Source of the DNA: CAIXSC01 sp046349915
GTDB lineage: Bacteria; Planctomycetota; Planctomycetia; Pirellulales; Pirellulaceae
Assembly: GCA_046349915.1 (NCBI GenBank)
Contig: JAXMBL010000011.1
Span: 1-64,000 of the forward strand
Direction of reading: 5' to 3'
Length of the DNA: 64,000 nucleotides
In this document: positions 18,455 through 27,548 of the stretch, piece by piece
How positions within the stretch are numbered: position 1 is the first letter of the stretch
How the letters are laid out: every line of letters starts with the position of its first letter
Program-made: the position numbers and the translations under genes
The notes under the pieces: model-generated
The model's database searches: none
What the model was told of the DNA's origin: nothing
What the model saw: the letters and a program-made list of their open reading frames with translations, nothing else

Positions 18455-19231
18455 TACGTCGTTCCTTCAACCGCACGAGGAAATCGTACGTGATCGACTG
18501 TGGGGCGAGAAAGCCAGATACGGTGCATTCCGGCAGGGCATGGGTGGGGTTCAAAAGGACGAGTAAGGAAATGTGGGAGTCAAGATACCAAATGGATAGC
18601 TCGTAAGAAAGCAACTCGAGGCGAGAGCAACTGTGCCCGTGACTGTTGCCTTTGCCTCCGGCAAAGAGGCATGGACCGTTGCCCCGCGAAACCCGCCTCT
18701 CGATGGCTGTCGCTGGTCTTTGGTCATTGAGAGGTTCTTTCGGGTTGCGTGTGGTTTGTTGCCCGAATGTTGGTCGGCGCGGCTGTCGCCGCGGGGTTTT
18801 TCCAGGCATCGCTCAGGTGTCCAACTGTTCAATGACCGCGTCGCCGCCGGTCGGTATCTTAGTGGCGCCGGTAGAGACGGAGTCAGGCTCTGCGGGGACG
18901 CAACCTGACAAGGGATATCCCGGTCGACGGTGCGCCAAAGGGTGCATCCTGCCTCTGGTGTTTCAACGCCGCCAGAGGCTCGCCTTCTCGCCGCACCTTT
19001 TGGACACCGGAGTTATGCCTCCGCAAATCCTGCGGCGACAGCCGCACCGAGCACCTCCTCGACAGTTGCCCACAACAAACCCGGAAGGACCTATTAGGAA
19101 CACTAGGGGCCTGACCTGCGATGCGCGACACGGTGTTGTCAGAATTCGATCAAACGAGCGCTAAGGAGACTGCGTCGCTCGACCGAGGAACTTTCGCGCC
19201 GTCTCGCCCCGTCGCCGAACAAGCTCGTCCT
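18455..19231. repeat. Gene-free repeat-rich intergenic region
   Basis: No credible gene. Around 18590-18720 is a segment (ACTGTTGCCTTTGCCTCC...) whose reverse complement recurs at about 33530-33600. Two inverted arms of about 49 bp lie at 18775-18823 and 19001-19049, both carrying CGGCTGTCGCCGC and AGGCAT...GGTGTCCA. Between them is a hairpin with arms GCCTCTGG (18951-18958) and CCAGAGGC (18972-18979). From 19109 a copy of the composite dispersed repeat starts. The promoter for the 15245-18454 gene should lie just above 18455. Confidence 0.7.
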
Positions 19232-19235
19232 TCAT
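19109..19235 (+). repeat. Composite dispersed repeat, copy A
   Basis: Shares with copies at 20391-20520 (+), 32279-32417 (-) and 33408-33503 (-) an ordered set of blocks: CCTGACC, GATGCGCGAC, GGTG(C)GTTGTC, ATCAAACGAGCG, AGGAGAC, GTCGCTCGACCGAGGA and GCGCCGTC. It ends about at the stop of the PrsW-like gene on the opposite strand. Confidence 0.75.
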
Positions 19236-20089
19236 GTGTTGTGGATGGTACTGGGGCGAGTCCAGTGCCATCTGAGACAGTGAGGGCAGCGCTCATAGCG
19301 AATACGACCAAAATTCAAGGCGAACAATGGCGCATCGTACTCCTTGACGCATTCGGGGCAGTGGCGAGGACCGTAGAATATCCGTTGCGGAGCAATTCGG
19401 CCGAAGGCGAAGTAAGCAAGCAGCGTGGCTGCCGCGTAAAAGTAAAACACCAGAAAGACGCACACGAAGATCTGCCAGAAGGACTCACCCAACTCTCCGA
19501 CGTTCCCGGCCATGAGGAACACAGGTAAGTTGCCGAGCCAATGAAGCGCAACCGCGACAGCGAAACCTAGTGCGAATCCGCTGCGTAATCGCCACAGCGC
19601 CACAGAGACGAACGTACTGTGAAAGACGCATGTCAACAGACGCTCGCACGAGTAGCCGAAAAACTGATAAAACGGCAGCGCCGCAAGATTGGGAACACGC
19701 GTGATTCGTTCCGCGACAAACCACATTTCGCCGATCGCGAAGGCCACGCCGATGGCGAGTGCATAGCGGACAAAGTTCTCCTGGCGGATATCACGAACGA
19801 CTGCCGGAATAAGCAACGGAACGAGTTTGGCTGGTTCTTCCGTCAGAGGTGCGTAAAGTGAACTCAGCCACGTATGGGCCGTGGTAGAAGGTTGCAGATA
19901 AGCGACCAACAATTGGTCTAGCGGGACGCGAACAAAATAGAAGGTCAACAGCTGAAGAGGCAGTGCAATCAATGCTGCCAACCACACAAGTCGCTCGTTG
20001 GCTGGCAAATTCAACCTGTGAATTACCGTTCCAAAAATGCCAATTGCCAGGACAGTCGTCAGAAACGCCGCGAAATAAATGCCGGCCAT
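19232..20089 (-). CDS. PrsW-like intramembrane protease with C-terminal zinc ribbon
   Basis: 285 residues, hydrophobic with about seven predicted membrane segments. PrsW-type glutamic protease motifs are recognisable: LTEEPAKLVPLL (the EExxK block), GVAFAIGEMWFVAE (the FAxxE block) and histidines in FHSTF and HWLGN. The C-terminal tail outside the membrane has two CxxC pairs, CPEC and CPHC, spaced by about 23 residues, forming a zinc ribbon. PrsW proteases cleave anti-sigma factors in other bacteria; a role here is inference. No neighbour on the same strand is close, so it is probably transcribed alone. Confidence 0.75.
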   Translation of the reverse strand: MAGIYFAAFLTTVLAIGIFGTVIHRLNLPANERLVWLAALIALPLQLLTFYFVRVPLDQLLVAYLQPSTTAHTWLSSLYAPLTEEPAKLVPLLIPAVVRDIRQENFVRYALAIGVAFAIGEMWFVAERITRVPNLAALPFYQFFGYSCERLLTCVFHSTFVSVALWRLRSGFALGFAVAVALHWLGNLPVFLMAGNVGELGESFWQIFVCVFLVFYFYAAATLLAYFAFGRIAPQRIFYGPRHCPECVKEYDAPLFALNFGRIRYERCPHCLRWHWTRPSTIHNT

Positions 20090-20651
20090 ATTGGTTCGTA
20101 CTGGTAATGCCTGGCGACTGCGCTAACCCGGTTGCCACGCGACAGCTTCCATTTCAAAAACCCGCGATCGGCAACGTGGGTTCAGGTACACCCAACATGG
20201 GCGTGAGCTTGTGGAGGGCGGAGTTCGTTAGAGTACTTAGCCCCCTTTGTTCGGTTCCTTTCCTTTTACCGGAGTCATGATACCAAACGGATGGCTGGCA
20301 CGAAAGCAACATGAGGCGAGGGCGACTGCGAACGTGGAGCCGTGCAGCTTCGCTGCCATTGGTCATTGGGAACACTCAGGCTTTTCCGCCGATGCGCGAC
20401 GGTGCGTTGTCAAAACCTAATCAAACTCGCTCGCAGGAGACCGTGTCGCTCGACCGAGGAAGATCTGCGCCGTCGTAGGCCAATGCCCGCAACGAGCAGC
20501 TCTTCATCCCAGAAATCATGGGTGCCAACATCGATCGACGTGAGAATACGGCTCGCGGCAGGCTCTTCCGCGCGTCGTCGATGCTCCAAGCGAGCGCCCA
20601 CGTCATCTCTCCCTGACGCCGCACAATCTAATCCTGCACAAGTTCGATATT
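20090..20651. repeat. Intergenic region with composite repeat copy B (20391-20520)
   Basis: No supported gene. The block at 20278-20330 (GATACCAAACGGATGG...) resembles 18590-18640, and 20391-20520 is the second copy of the composite repeat, with GATGCGCGACGGTGCGTTGTC and GTGTCGCTCGACCGAGGAAG. The order of the two blocks is the same as in the 18590-19235 region. The end of the frameshifted epimerase lies inside the right edge. Confidence 0.65.
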
Positions 20652-21607
20652 TCATGTTTGACGGGCGAAGCAGGCCACGAGTGCTTCAGTGAGGTGCGGA
20701 TAAGTGAACGAGAACCCCTCCCGCTCAAGGCGGCTACTTCTGACGTATCGGCCATAGAGCGCAATTTCGGGATCAGTGCGCAGCAGTAGCGGTGCGCCCA
20801 GACGCACCATCCACGCGAAGGCGGGTAGAGCCAGCGGTATTTTGGCCAAGGCACTGCTCGCCGCAGGCAGCGCATGAACTCACTGTTACTCACCGGATTC
20901 GGACTGCTGGCCACATAGACGCCGACCATCGCGTCGTGGGTAAGGCCTCGTTCGAAGAGCCGATTCATGTCGACCTCGTGAATCCAACTCATGCCTTGAC
21001 CGCCGCGGCCGACAGTGCCGCCCAATCCGCACCTCGCGAGTGGCGCGAGTTTGGACAGGGCGCCGCCCCCCGCGCCGCGATTCCGGCCTATGACGAAACT
21101 AGTCCGCAACACGACGCCGCGTTGCTGCGCAAGTAACGCTTGTGCAAATTCCTTCTCCCAAGCGATCCCAACCGTTGGCGCCAGTCCATAACCGGTGGGG
21201 CTGTTCTCGTCGCACGTCACTGCTGGTGGATCGCCGTAAATATGCGCTGTACTCATCTGCACCCACACGGGAGGTGGAGAAGTCACCGATCGACAGGCGA
21301 TGCCCAGCACTCGAGTGGCCTCGACGCGCGAACGCAGAATCTCGTCGCAGTGGTCGGGCGTCTTGACGCAGTCGACGGTGCGGCCCACAAGATTGACAAG
21401 TCCCGCGGCGCCATCCAGACATGACGCCCACTCTCCCTCCGAACGTGCATCCCAGACCACGTGCTGCCATGGCCCTTCCACTCGCGGCCGATTCCGCGAC
21501 AAGATCGTGACCTGCCAGTTTGCGGCGGTTAAATGGCAGGCCAGGGAGACTCCCAGAAAGCCGCTGCCGCCCGCGATCACCACCCGCTTGGACTGCGACG
21601 CATGCAT
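20652..21607 (-). pseudogene. TIGR01777-family NAD epimerase (YfcH-like) with a frameshift near its C-terminus
   Basis: The N-terminal part from ATG 21607 reads VVIAGGSGFLGVSLACHL, then WVQMSTAHIYGDP and GMSWIHEVDMNRLF, all typical of the TIGR01777 group of SDR proteins. Near 20845-20856 the frame breaks. The family's C-terminal domain continues in the next frame as KIPLALPAFAWMVRLGAPLL ... EREGFSFTYPHLTEAL to a stop at 20652. In the original frame the same bases give an unrelated, cysteine- and arginine-rich tail ending at 20603. Restoring one base around GCAGTGCCTTGG (minus strand) would give a full-length protein of about 318 residues. Either a recent mutation or a sequencing error explains it. 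The start lies in a 172-bp divergent gap with the lipid kinase gene. Confidence 0.83.
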
Positions 21608-21779
21608 GTTGATGTCTTCCTATAGCACGCCCGTTGTCTAACCGGCTGGCTGGCTGACTTTTAACCAGTGCGGGTGAGGCGTTATGGTCGCAGCGCGAAG
21701 CGGCTATGATGAAGTCTCGGTAAGCGATTTACGTGTTTTGGGACTGAAACGGCTTCTCCTCGACTTCATCCAGCGCCGC

Positions 21780-22718
21780 ATGACACGAGCCTGCATCATT
21801 TTCAATCCGGTCGCTGGTCGACGCTGCAATCTTCAGCGGATCGAAGCTCTTGCTCGCCGCTTGGTCGAGCAATCGCAAGTCGAGGTTGTTGTGCAACCGA
21901 CCCAGGGGCCCGCGTCCGCGCCCACATTGGCTCGCCGAGCCGCCGAGGATGGTTTCGACACGGTCGTCGCCGCGGGCGGGGATGGAACCGTCCATGAAGT
22001 GGCCAGTGGACTGCTGGACTCCGGCCGTGAAGATGTGACGTTTTTGGTCCATCCCGTCGGGTCGGCCAACGATTACTCGCACAGTCTGCTACGCGAGCAT
22101 GGCGATGCCGTGCGTTGGCCGAACCTAGGAGCACGCGTCGATGTAGGCCGGGTGACGGGGCTCCGCGGCCAGCCGGCGTGGTTTCTGAACAGCATTGGCC
22201 TCGGTTTCAGCGCCATGGTGACGATCGAATCGCGAGCGATAAGGCGTCTACGCGGAACGCTGCTTTACGGCCTCGCCACGCTGCAAGCGATGCGCAAGCA
22301 CTTTGGCTGGCAGCAGTGGCGAGTTTCCGTCGACGATGGCCCTTGGGAAGAACGCTCGATCCTGATGTTGAGCGTCATGAATGGGAGACGCGAAGGCAAT
22401 TTTGTGCTGGCGCCCCAGGCTCGGCTCTCCGATGGCAGCTTCGATTACGTCATGGCCGGCCAACTGTCGCGTTGGGATATCGTCAAGCTGCTCCCGTCGC
22501 TCGCAAGTTCCGGACCGCCCGCAAGTTATCGCCACGTTGACGTCGGCTCATGTCGCAAGCTTGTGATCGAGTCGACGACGCCCATCGCCGCCCACGTCGA
22601 TGGCGAAATTCTGGCTCGACCCGCCGATGTCCGTTTTTCCGCGGAAGTCGAACTTGTCCGCGAACGCATGCAGGTAGGGGTGGTGGAGTGTGGACGAGAC
22701 GACGGATCTGTGTTATAG
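21780..22718 (+). CDS. Diacylglycerol/lipid kinase family protein (YegS/DagK-like)
   Basis: 312 residues from ATG 21780 (MTRACIIFNPVAGR); the frame runs 32 codons further upstream but this ATG places the conserved N-terminus correctly. The catalytic domain has NPVAGRR and the nucleotide-binding GGDGTVHEV (GGDGT at residues 66-70), then HPVGSANDYSHSL where the family usually has GTANDFA. The second, beta-rich domain includes FLNSIGLGFSAMV and RREGNFVLAPQARLSDGSFD. Family members phosphorylate diacylglycerol or related lipids at the cytoplasmic membrane. It is divergent from the frameshifted epimerase and 66 bp ahead of a propeller gene on the same strand. Confidence 0.9.
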   Translation: MTRACIIFNPVAGRRCNLQRIEALARRLVEQSQVEVVVQPTQGPASAPTLARRAAEDGFDTVVAAGGDGTVHEVASGLLDSGREDVTFLVHPVGSANDYSHSLLREHGDAVRWPNLGARVDVGRVTGLRGQPAWFLNSIGLGFSAMVTIESRAIRRLRGTLLYGLATLQAMRKHFGWQQWRVSVDDGPWEERSILMLSVMNGRREGNFVLAPQARLSDGSFDYVMAGQLSRWDIVKLLPSLASSGPPASYRHVDVGSCRKLVIESTTPIAAHVDGEILARPADVRFSAEVELVRERMQVGVVECGRDDGSVL

Positions 22719-22784
22719 CTTGGCCCACGTTGTTCCATCCTCGGGCCGCATCGTTGCGGCCATCATGAACCCCTCGTGGCAGCC

Positions 22785-23750
22785 ATGCAGACGCTCGACG
22801 CCCGTCCCCTGTTCCGTCCCGCCGACTCCGCCTTGCGATTTCTCCCCGAAGGCCCCTATGAATACGGACCGAACCAGTTCAGCTGGGTCGCCATTCAGCA
22901 TGGCGGGGATGAGGTAACCGGATCACTCAACCTGTTCGATCTTTCCGCCGGGGTAAATCACCGCTTCGATCTGCCAGGACGCCCAGGATTCGCTTTTCCC
23001 GCCGCCGATGGCCGTCGCTGGGTGATCGGCCTAGAGCGACAAGTTCGCTGGTTCGACACCATTTCGGGCGAATGGGGCGAGATCTGCGGCCCCGTCGAAA
23101 CAGGTGTTGAGGGAACAATTATCAACGATGGTACACTCTGCGACGACGGTCTGATTTTCGGCTGCAAAGACCTGCGATTCACGGAACAAAAGGCCGGGCT
23201 CTACTTCTGGCGAGCCCATGATCAGCGGCTCTTCAAATTGCGCGGCGATCAAGTTTGCTCGAACGGCAAAAAAGTCATTAGTTGGAATGGACAACTGACG
23301 CTGCTCGACATCGATTCGCCGACGAAAACCGTCGTCGCCTACCCCTTCGATCCGCAAGCCGGCACGCTCGGCGAATCGCGAATCGTTGTCGACCTGCGCT
23401 CAGGCGATAGCTTTCCCGACGGCATGATCGTGACCCCCGACCAGGCGAGCATCATCGTGGCGTTTTACGATCCACGCGATGTGCCGCACGGCGAGGCTCG
23501 ACAATACCGGTTGGCCGATGGCGCGCTGCAACGCGTCTGGCGAACGGGCGGGTCGCCGCGAGTGACTTGCCCCGCTTTGGTTTCAACTCAGTCGGCGGCT
23601 GGCTCGCCCTGCGTCTCGCTGGTGCTCACCACGGCCGTCGAACATATGACGCTGTCGCAAGAAGCTCAACATCCCCACGCCGGCTGTCTGTTTTTGGGCG
23701 AAACCGATTTCGCGTCAGTTCCCGCGAGTCCTAAGTTTCGTTGGCTGTAG
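22785..23750 (+). CDS. SMP-30/gluconolactonase/LRE-like protein, cytoplasmic
   Basis: 321 residues from ATG 22785 (a GTG lies at 22776). No signal peptide. Six-bladed propeller motifs of the regucalcin/gluconolactonase group are present: LPEGPYEYG with the first metal glutamate, FAFPAADGRRWVIGLE, NDGTLCDDGLIFGCKD, and GDSFPDGMIVTPDQASIIVAFYDP. The last 40 residues (TCPALVSTQSAAGSPCVSLVLTTA) match the closing blade. Likely a cytoplasmic sugar-lactone hydrolase; the substrate cannot be read from sequence. It may be cotranscribed with the lipid kinase gene upstream. Confidence 0.82.
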   Translation: MQTLDARPLFRPADSALRFLPEGPYEYGPNQFSWVAIQHGGDEVTGSLNLFDLSAGVNHRFDLPGRPGFAFPAADGRRWVIGLERQVRWFDTISGEWGEICGPVETGVEGTIINDGTLCDDGLIFGCKDLRFTEQKAGLYFWRAHDQRLFKLRGDQVCSNGKKVISWNGQLTLLDIDSPTKTVVAYPFDPQAGTLGESRIVVDLRSGDSFPDGMIVTPDQASIIVAFYDPRDVPHGEARQYRLADGALQRVWRTGGSPRVTCPALVSTQSAAGSPCVSLVLTTAVEHMTLSQEAQHPHAGCLFLGETDFASVPASPKFRWL

Positions 23751-23782
23751 CCAAGTGGGGCTTGGCCGGGTTGGTGCGTTGT

Positions 23783-23802
23783 CGGAATTCTTGCGAATTC
23801 CG
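23783..23802 (-). repeat. CGGAATTC hairpin with GCTAC tail between convergent genes
   Basis: Perfect 8-bp stem CGGAATTC / GAATTCCG with loop TTGC, followed by CTACAAGG on the plus strand. Its reverse complement is identical to the hairpin that opens each 115-bp unit at 1821-2180. It lies between a plus-strand gene ending at 23750 and a minus-strand gene ending at 23826, where it could help stop transcription in both directions, although no T-run follows. Confidence 0.8.
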
Positions 23803-23825
23803 CTACAAGGAAAGTGCTTTTTTCA

Positions 23826-25160
23826 CTAGGTCACTCGCACGACGTCATGGGCGAAGCCCTTGATGGTGTTGTCTTCAACGCGAATGTCTCGAGTATCGCT
23901 GCCTAGACGGATGCCGATACGCTGGGCGGGGTTGCGAGTCTCTTCCAGCTGATTCCCCTTCAGCGAGACGTTTTCGGTGCCGCCTTGGACATCGATCGCG
24001 GCGGCGCCGTCGCCGCCCGTGTCGACAATTCGATTCGTTTCGATCCGGTTGCGGTGCGCGGCGAACGCAGGGCCTCGCTCCGGCCGAAACACGACGCCGA
24101 CTTCGCCGCTGCGCAACACTTCGTTGTTTCGCACCCAGTTGTCGGTGTCGCGGTGCCCCAGGGATATGCCAATGCGGTTCCCGTCGAGCACATTGTGCTC
24201 GGCAAGTCCAAATTTCACGCCCCAGCAGAAGAACAGGCCAATGTGGTTTCGCTCCAATCGATTGCGGCGCATGATCGGCCGCTGCGACCCGGAACCAGGG
24301 TGTAAGCCCAGGCCCGCGTGATCGTGACTGTGACAGTCCTCGACCATCACATCGTGACAAATCTGCCAACTGATTCCGTCGCCGTTGTAGTGTCGAGCAG
24401 TGACTCGCTTGAACGAGATATCCGAGCAGTCTTGCATGAAGATGCAGCCCGCGTAATTGCCATCCAGGTTCTCGTTTTGAGCTCGATTGCCATCCAGCAC
24501 CAAACTCTCGATCGCCATCTGTTGGGCGTTTTCCGCCGTAACCAGCGGGAACAGCGACGATACGGTGGTGTCGCCCATGAGCCAAAAATTTTCTCGCAGG
24601 GCTCGGTCCAGCTTGAATCGCTGACCATCGCGCGCCACCAGCGTCCGTTTGGCAATCGTCGTACTTCCCGTGTGAGGATTTTTCGTCCGCAGGCAAACGG
24701 CGTCTCCCACCTGGAAGCCGCGAGCATCGGCCAAGGTGATTTCCTGGTCGAACCAGTCCGAGTCGACCGTTAACTTTGTGGAGTGAGATGCCGGCTTCGT
24801 GATAAGCGTATCCTCGCCGCTCCCCATTAATCGCACTTTCGACTGCAATTGAATCGCGTTCCGCAATACATACTTGCCCGGCAACAACCGCACGGTGCCG
24901 CCACCGAGTCGTGCCACGTATTCCACGGCCGCTTGGATCGCACGCTGCGAAGTGCCAACGATATCGGCTTCGCCCGGTCCGACCGTTATCTCGAGTCGCT
25001 CGGACCAAGCGGGTTCGGAACGCAAATCTCCCGACGTGGCACGCGGTCGAGTCACCTGAGGGCGGTCTTCCTGGCTAAACGCGTCACGTTGGCGACTGGC
25101 CACGGTAGCGGCCGCGGCGACCGCCGACCACTGAAGAAATCTGCGACGATTCGACTGCAT
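23826..25160 (-). CDS. Exported right-handed beta-helix protein (pectate-lyase-like fold)
   Basis: 444 residues from ATG 25160 (MQSNRRRFLQWSAVAAAATV). The N-terminus is a twin-arginine signal (RRRFLQ then an alanine-rich stretch), so folding before export is expected. Residues about 80-130 read AIQAAVEYVARLGGGTVRLLPGKYVL, the pectate-lyase-type start, and the rest is a run of parallel beta-helix coils (NRLERNHIGLFF, NVLDGNRIGISL, NRIETNRIVDT, DNTIKGF). Proteins of this kind bind or cleave polysaccharides; no catalytic residues stand out, so the activity is open. The frame extends upstream to 25253, but the Tat motif fixes the start. Confidence 0.87.
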   Translation of the reverse strand: MQSNRRRFLQWSAVAAAATVASRQRDAFSQEDRPQVTRPRATSGDLRSEPAWSERLEITVGPGEADIVGTSQRAIQAAVEYVARLGGGTVRLLPGKYVLRNAIQLQSKVRLMGSGEDTLITKPASHSTKLTVDSDWFDQEITLADARGFQVGDAVCLRTKNPHTGSTTIAKRTLVARDGQRFKLDRALRENFWLMGDTTVSSLFPLVTAENAQQMAIESLVLDGNRAQNENLDGNYAGCIFMQDCSDISFKRVTARHYNGDGISWQICHDVMVEDCHSHDHAGLGLHPGSGSQRPIMRRNRLERNHIGLFFCWGVKFGLAEHNVLDGNRIGISLGHRDTDNWVRNNEVLRSGEVGVVFRPERGPAFAAHRNRIETNRIVDTGGDGAAAIDVQGGTENVSLKGNQLEETRNPAQRIGIRLGSDTRDIRVEDNTIKGFAHDVVRVT

Positions 25161-25277
25161 GGAATGCCTCCGGAAAGTTGCCTCGGGTCTCGCGATACCG
25201 GTCGCTGAACTTCCAACGAACAGTCGACGCTGCTCAATCCGTCCTGTTCCCAACGAATCAATGGTGAAGGTTGTCGC

Positions 25278-26129
25278 TCAAGGATTGAGTGGCAATCGCG
25301 TCATTTGTCCCTGTTCGTTGATTTGCAGAACTGCTTTGGCTCGAGGGTCGGCGACCAAGACCATGGCGCCTCGGCGAGCGATCCCCACCGGGTTGACCAG
25401 CGGCTCGCCTTCGGCCCACTTCTTCGGCTCTTCCCCTTCCTTAATTCGCCACACAGCTTTGGCGTAGCCGTCGGTTACAAAGGCCTCGCCGTCCGCGCCC
25501 AGCACGATTTGGTGGGGAAACTGAAAGGGACGACCTTTGATGATCGACTCGCGGGCGCCATCGAGTTTCAGCCGGACGACTTGATCGGGGCCGTGCGAGA
25601 CGATCCAGATGCGGTCTTCGGCGTCGACGGCCAGTCCTCGCGGCGCGGGAACCTCGGCGATCTTCTCGGGGACTCCCCCCTGCGCCGCCACCTTCCAAAT
25701 CACATGCAACTCGAGATCCGCAACCACTAAGTCGCCGCTCTTGAGCACTGCGATGCTCATCGGGATGCCAATCCCTCCCTTTGTCAATGGTTGCGGTTCG
25801 CCGGCGTCACTCATCCGATACACCTCGCGAGTCGCACTGTCGCCCGCGAGCAGTTTTCCCTGCGAGTCCAGCGCCACGCAACGGACTGCATTGAGCGGTG
25901 TGCGGAATTTCTTGGAGGCTTGGAAGAGTACGGAGAGCTTTTCGCCTTCGACTTTCCAGATTCCTGGAAGATTGCGATCTGCCAGAAAGATGGGGCCTTC
26001 GGAAGCGGAAGCTACGGCCAGCGGGTAGTCAAGGTCCGCGGCCAAGAGACGTGTTTCGAGGTGTGCGACGAGTGGCAGCGAGACGAGGCATACGGCGGTT
26101 GCGACGACGATCTTCCAAACTCGCTTCAT
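25278..26129 (-). CDS. Exported NHL/SMP-30-like beta-propeller protein
   Basis: 283 residues with a signal peptide (WKIVVATAVCLVSLPLVAHL). NHL-type blades repeat through the sequence: AVRCVALDSQGKLLAGDSA, MSIAVLKSGDLVVADLELHVIWKV, PRGLAVDAEDRIWIVSHGPDQVVRL, PHQIVLGADGEAFVTDGYAKAVWRI. Such propellers serve as binding scaffolds or lactonases; none of the gluconolactonase metal residues is clear. It ends 118 bp before the beta-helix gene start on the same strand, so the two may form an operon. A gene-free 460-bp stretch lies upstream. Confidence 0.83.
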   Translation of the reverse strand: MKRVWKIVVATAVCLVSLPLVAHLETRLLAADLDYPLAVASASEGPIFLADRNLPGIWKVEGEKLSVLFQASKKFRTPLNAVRCVALDSQGKLLAGDSATREVYRMSDAGEPQPLTKGGIGIPMSIAVLKSGDLVVADLELHVIWKVAAQGGVPEKIAEVPAPRGLAVDAEDRIWIVSHGPDQVVRLKLDGARESIIKGRPFQFPHQIVLGADGEAFVTDGYAKAVWRIKEGEEPKKWAEGEPLVNPVGIARRGAMVLVADPRAKAVLQINEQGQMTRLPLNP

Positions 26130-26590
26130 GGGAGAATGGCCATTTCTAGAGAAGGTTGCGGCCCGACGGGTATTTTGTCAGGTCGGCATTATCACCCAGC
26201 GCGGCGGTGGCGGAAAGTCGGGGCGACCGCGTCAAAAACAGATCCCGCCGAGTCGCTCGTTCTCACGATGTTCTATTTTTGGCAGCAGTCCGGTGGGCAA
26301 CGGACAATGAATAAGTGTTCGCTGATTCGATAACAAGGGGCCACCGTCTACGCACCCCTTGAGGCGTTTTGAGTTCAGGCGAGGAACGCTGCGTGCGAAA
26401 AGAGCGGTGCGCGGCGGGGGGGGGACTGCTAGGGGGATGGAGGCGGGAAATTGTCCTGCGCCGATTGCAAGGCCAAGAGCCCCATGATACTTTATCAGGA
26501 CCGTAGGGCAGGGAGTCCTGCGGAACAATGACGTCGCAGCAAGCCCAACCTGGTCCTCCAGGCCTCTAGGAACCACAGGAATTGGCCCCC
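26130..26590. other. Divergent intergenic region, no gene
   Basis: Separates the minus-strand propeller gene from the plus-strand STAS gene and should contain both promoters. The only eye-catching element is a run of nine G at 26416-26424. I cannot assign promoter boxes with confidence. Confidence 0.5.
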
Positions 26591-26956
26591 ATGAGCTCGG
26601 TCTGGTCGCAAAAGAACGGCGAAGTTCTCGTCATCTATTTCAACGACGCCAAGATCCTGGACGAGTCCCGTATTAACCAGATTCACGCCGATCTCAACGA
26701 GATGGTGGGGAAATCGGAACACGGTAAGGTCGTTCTCAATTTCCAGAACGTCGCCTTCATGTCGTCCGCGATGATCGGCAAGCTGATTCTGATTCACAAG
26801 AAGTGCAAGGCCGACCAGGTGAACGTGAAGCTCTCGAACATTTCCGCTAACATCATGGAAGTGTTCAAGATCATGAAGCTGAACAAGCTGTTCGAAATTC
26901 ACCCCGATGAAGCTCAGGCGGTGAAGGCGTTCGAGAAGAGCGGCTGGTTCGGTTAG
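26591..26956 (+). CDS. STAS-domain anti-sigma factor antagonist-like protein
   Basis: 121 residues from ATG 26591 (MSSVWSQKNG). It is a single STAS domain of usual length: VLVIYFNDAKILDESRINQI, then GKVVLNFQNVAFMSSAMIGKLI, where the serines of FMSSAMIG sit at the position phosphorylated in SpoIIAA-type proteins. STAS proteins bind anti-sigma factor kinases or act in sensory complexes. No anti-sigma kinase is adjacent, so the partner must be elsewhere. Probably monocistronic. Confidence 0.92.
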   Translation: MSSVWSQKNGEVLVIYFNDAKILDESRINQIHADLNEMVGKSEHGKVVLNFQNVAFMSSAMIGKLILIHKKCKADQVNVKLSNISANIMEVFKIMKLNKLFEIHPDEAQAVKAFEKSGWFG

Positions 26957-27208
26957 TACGCGTTGCCCGGGAAAGCTTGTCTCGAAAGCGAGTCTGGCTT
27001 CCCAATTTTATGGGGGCAGCGCTCTTTGCGATGGTCAATTGTCTGGTCCAGTCGCCGTTGGAGACTGGATTCGCTTGCCTTGAAGCGCCCCTATCTGACG
27101 TTTATAGCTCGCTGGTCGCGTAGAGTTCCCGTCGAATCCGGGCGAGGCGACGACTTGACCGTTGGATGGCAAGTCCGCCGCTCTGGGCTGAATTCTGGCC
27201 GAATCGGC

Positions 27209-27436
27209 CTATTCCATCTCGCGGAGAGACCGACCGAGGCGTTTGGGTTTCGTTTCGGCGCGGGGCGATTCCGGGGTGGGCAGCAGTTCCGAGCGACGAG
27301 CGAATTCCATGAGACGCGGTTTGGCTTCTTCGCCGTCGGGCGCTGTGCCGATTTGTTCGAGCGCGTCGGAAACTCCGAGCAGCACCGACTGCTTGACCCC
27401 TTCGCGAATCCAATTGAATACGTTGAAATTACTCAT
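27209..27436 (-). CDS. Small conserved planctomycete protein, function unknown
   Basis: 75 residues from ATG 27436 (MSNFNVFNWIREGVKQ); AGGAGGAG on the minus strand at 27444-27451 is placed well for this start, while the ATG at 27442 would be too close. The N-terminal half is amphipathic (WIREGVKQSVLLGVSDALEQIG); the C-terminal half is charged and proline-rich (LLPTPESPRAETKPKRLGRSL). I recall similar short proteins in other planctomycetes, but no function. It lies 112 bp downstream of the Dabb gene on the same strand. Confidence 0.65.
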   Translation of the reverse strand: MSNFNVFNWIREGVKQSVLLGVSDALEQIGTAPDGEEAKPRLMEFARRSELLPTPESPRAETKPKRLGRSLREME

Positions 27437-27548
27437 CGCCATCTCCTCCTTGAAACCAGGCGCTTCCTGACGCCGGGCGGAACGATAGCGAGCCACTTCA
27501 AGGCTGTAAAGAGCGATTCCATTCGCCCGACTCATGGCCTCTTCGCCT

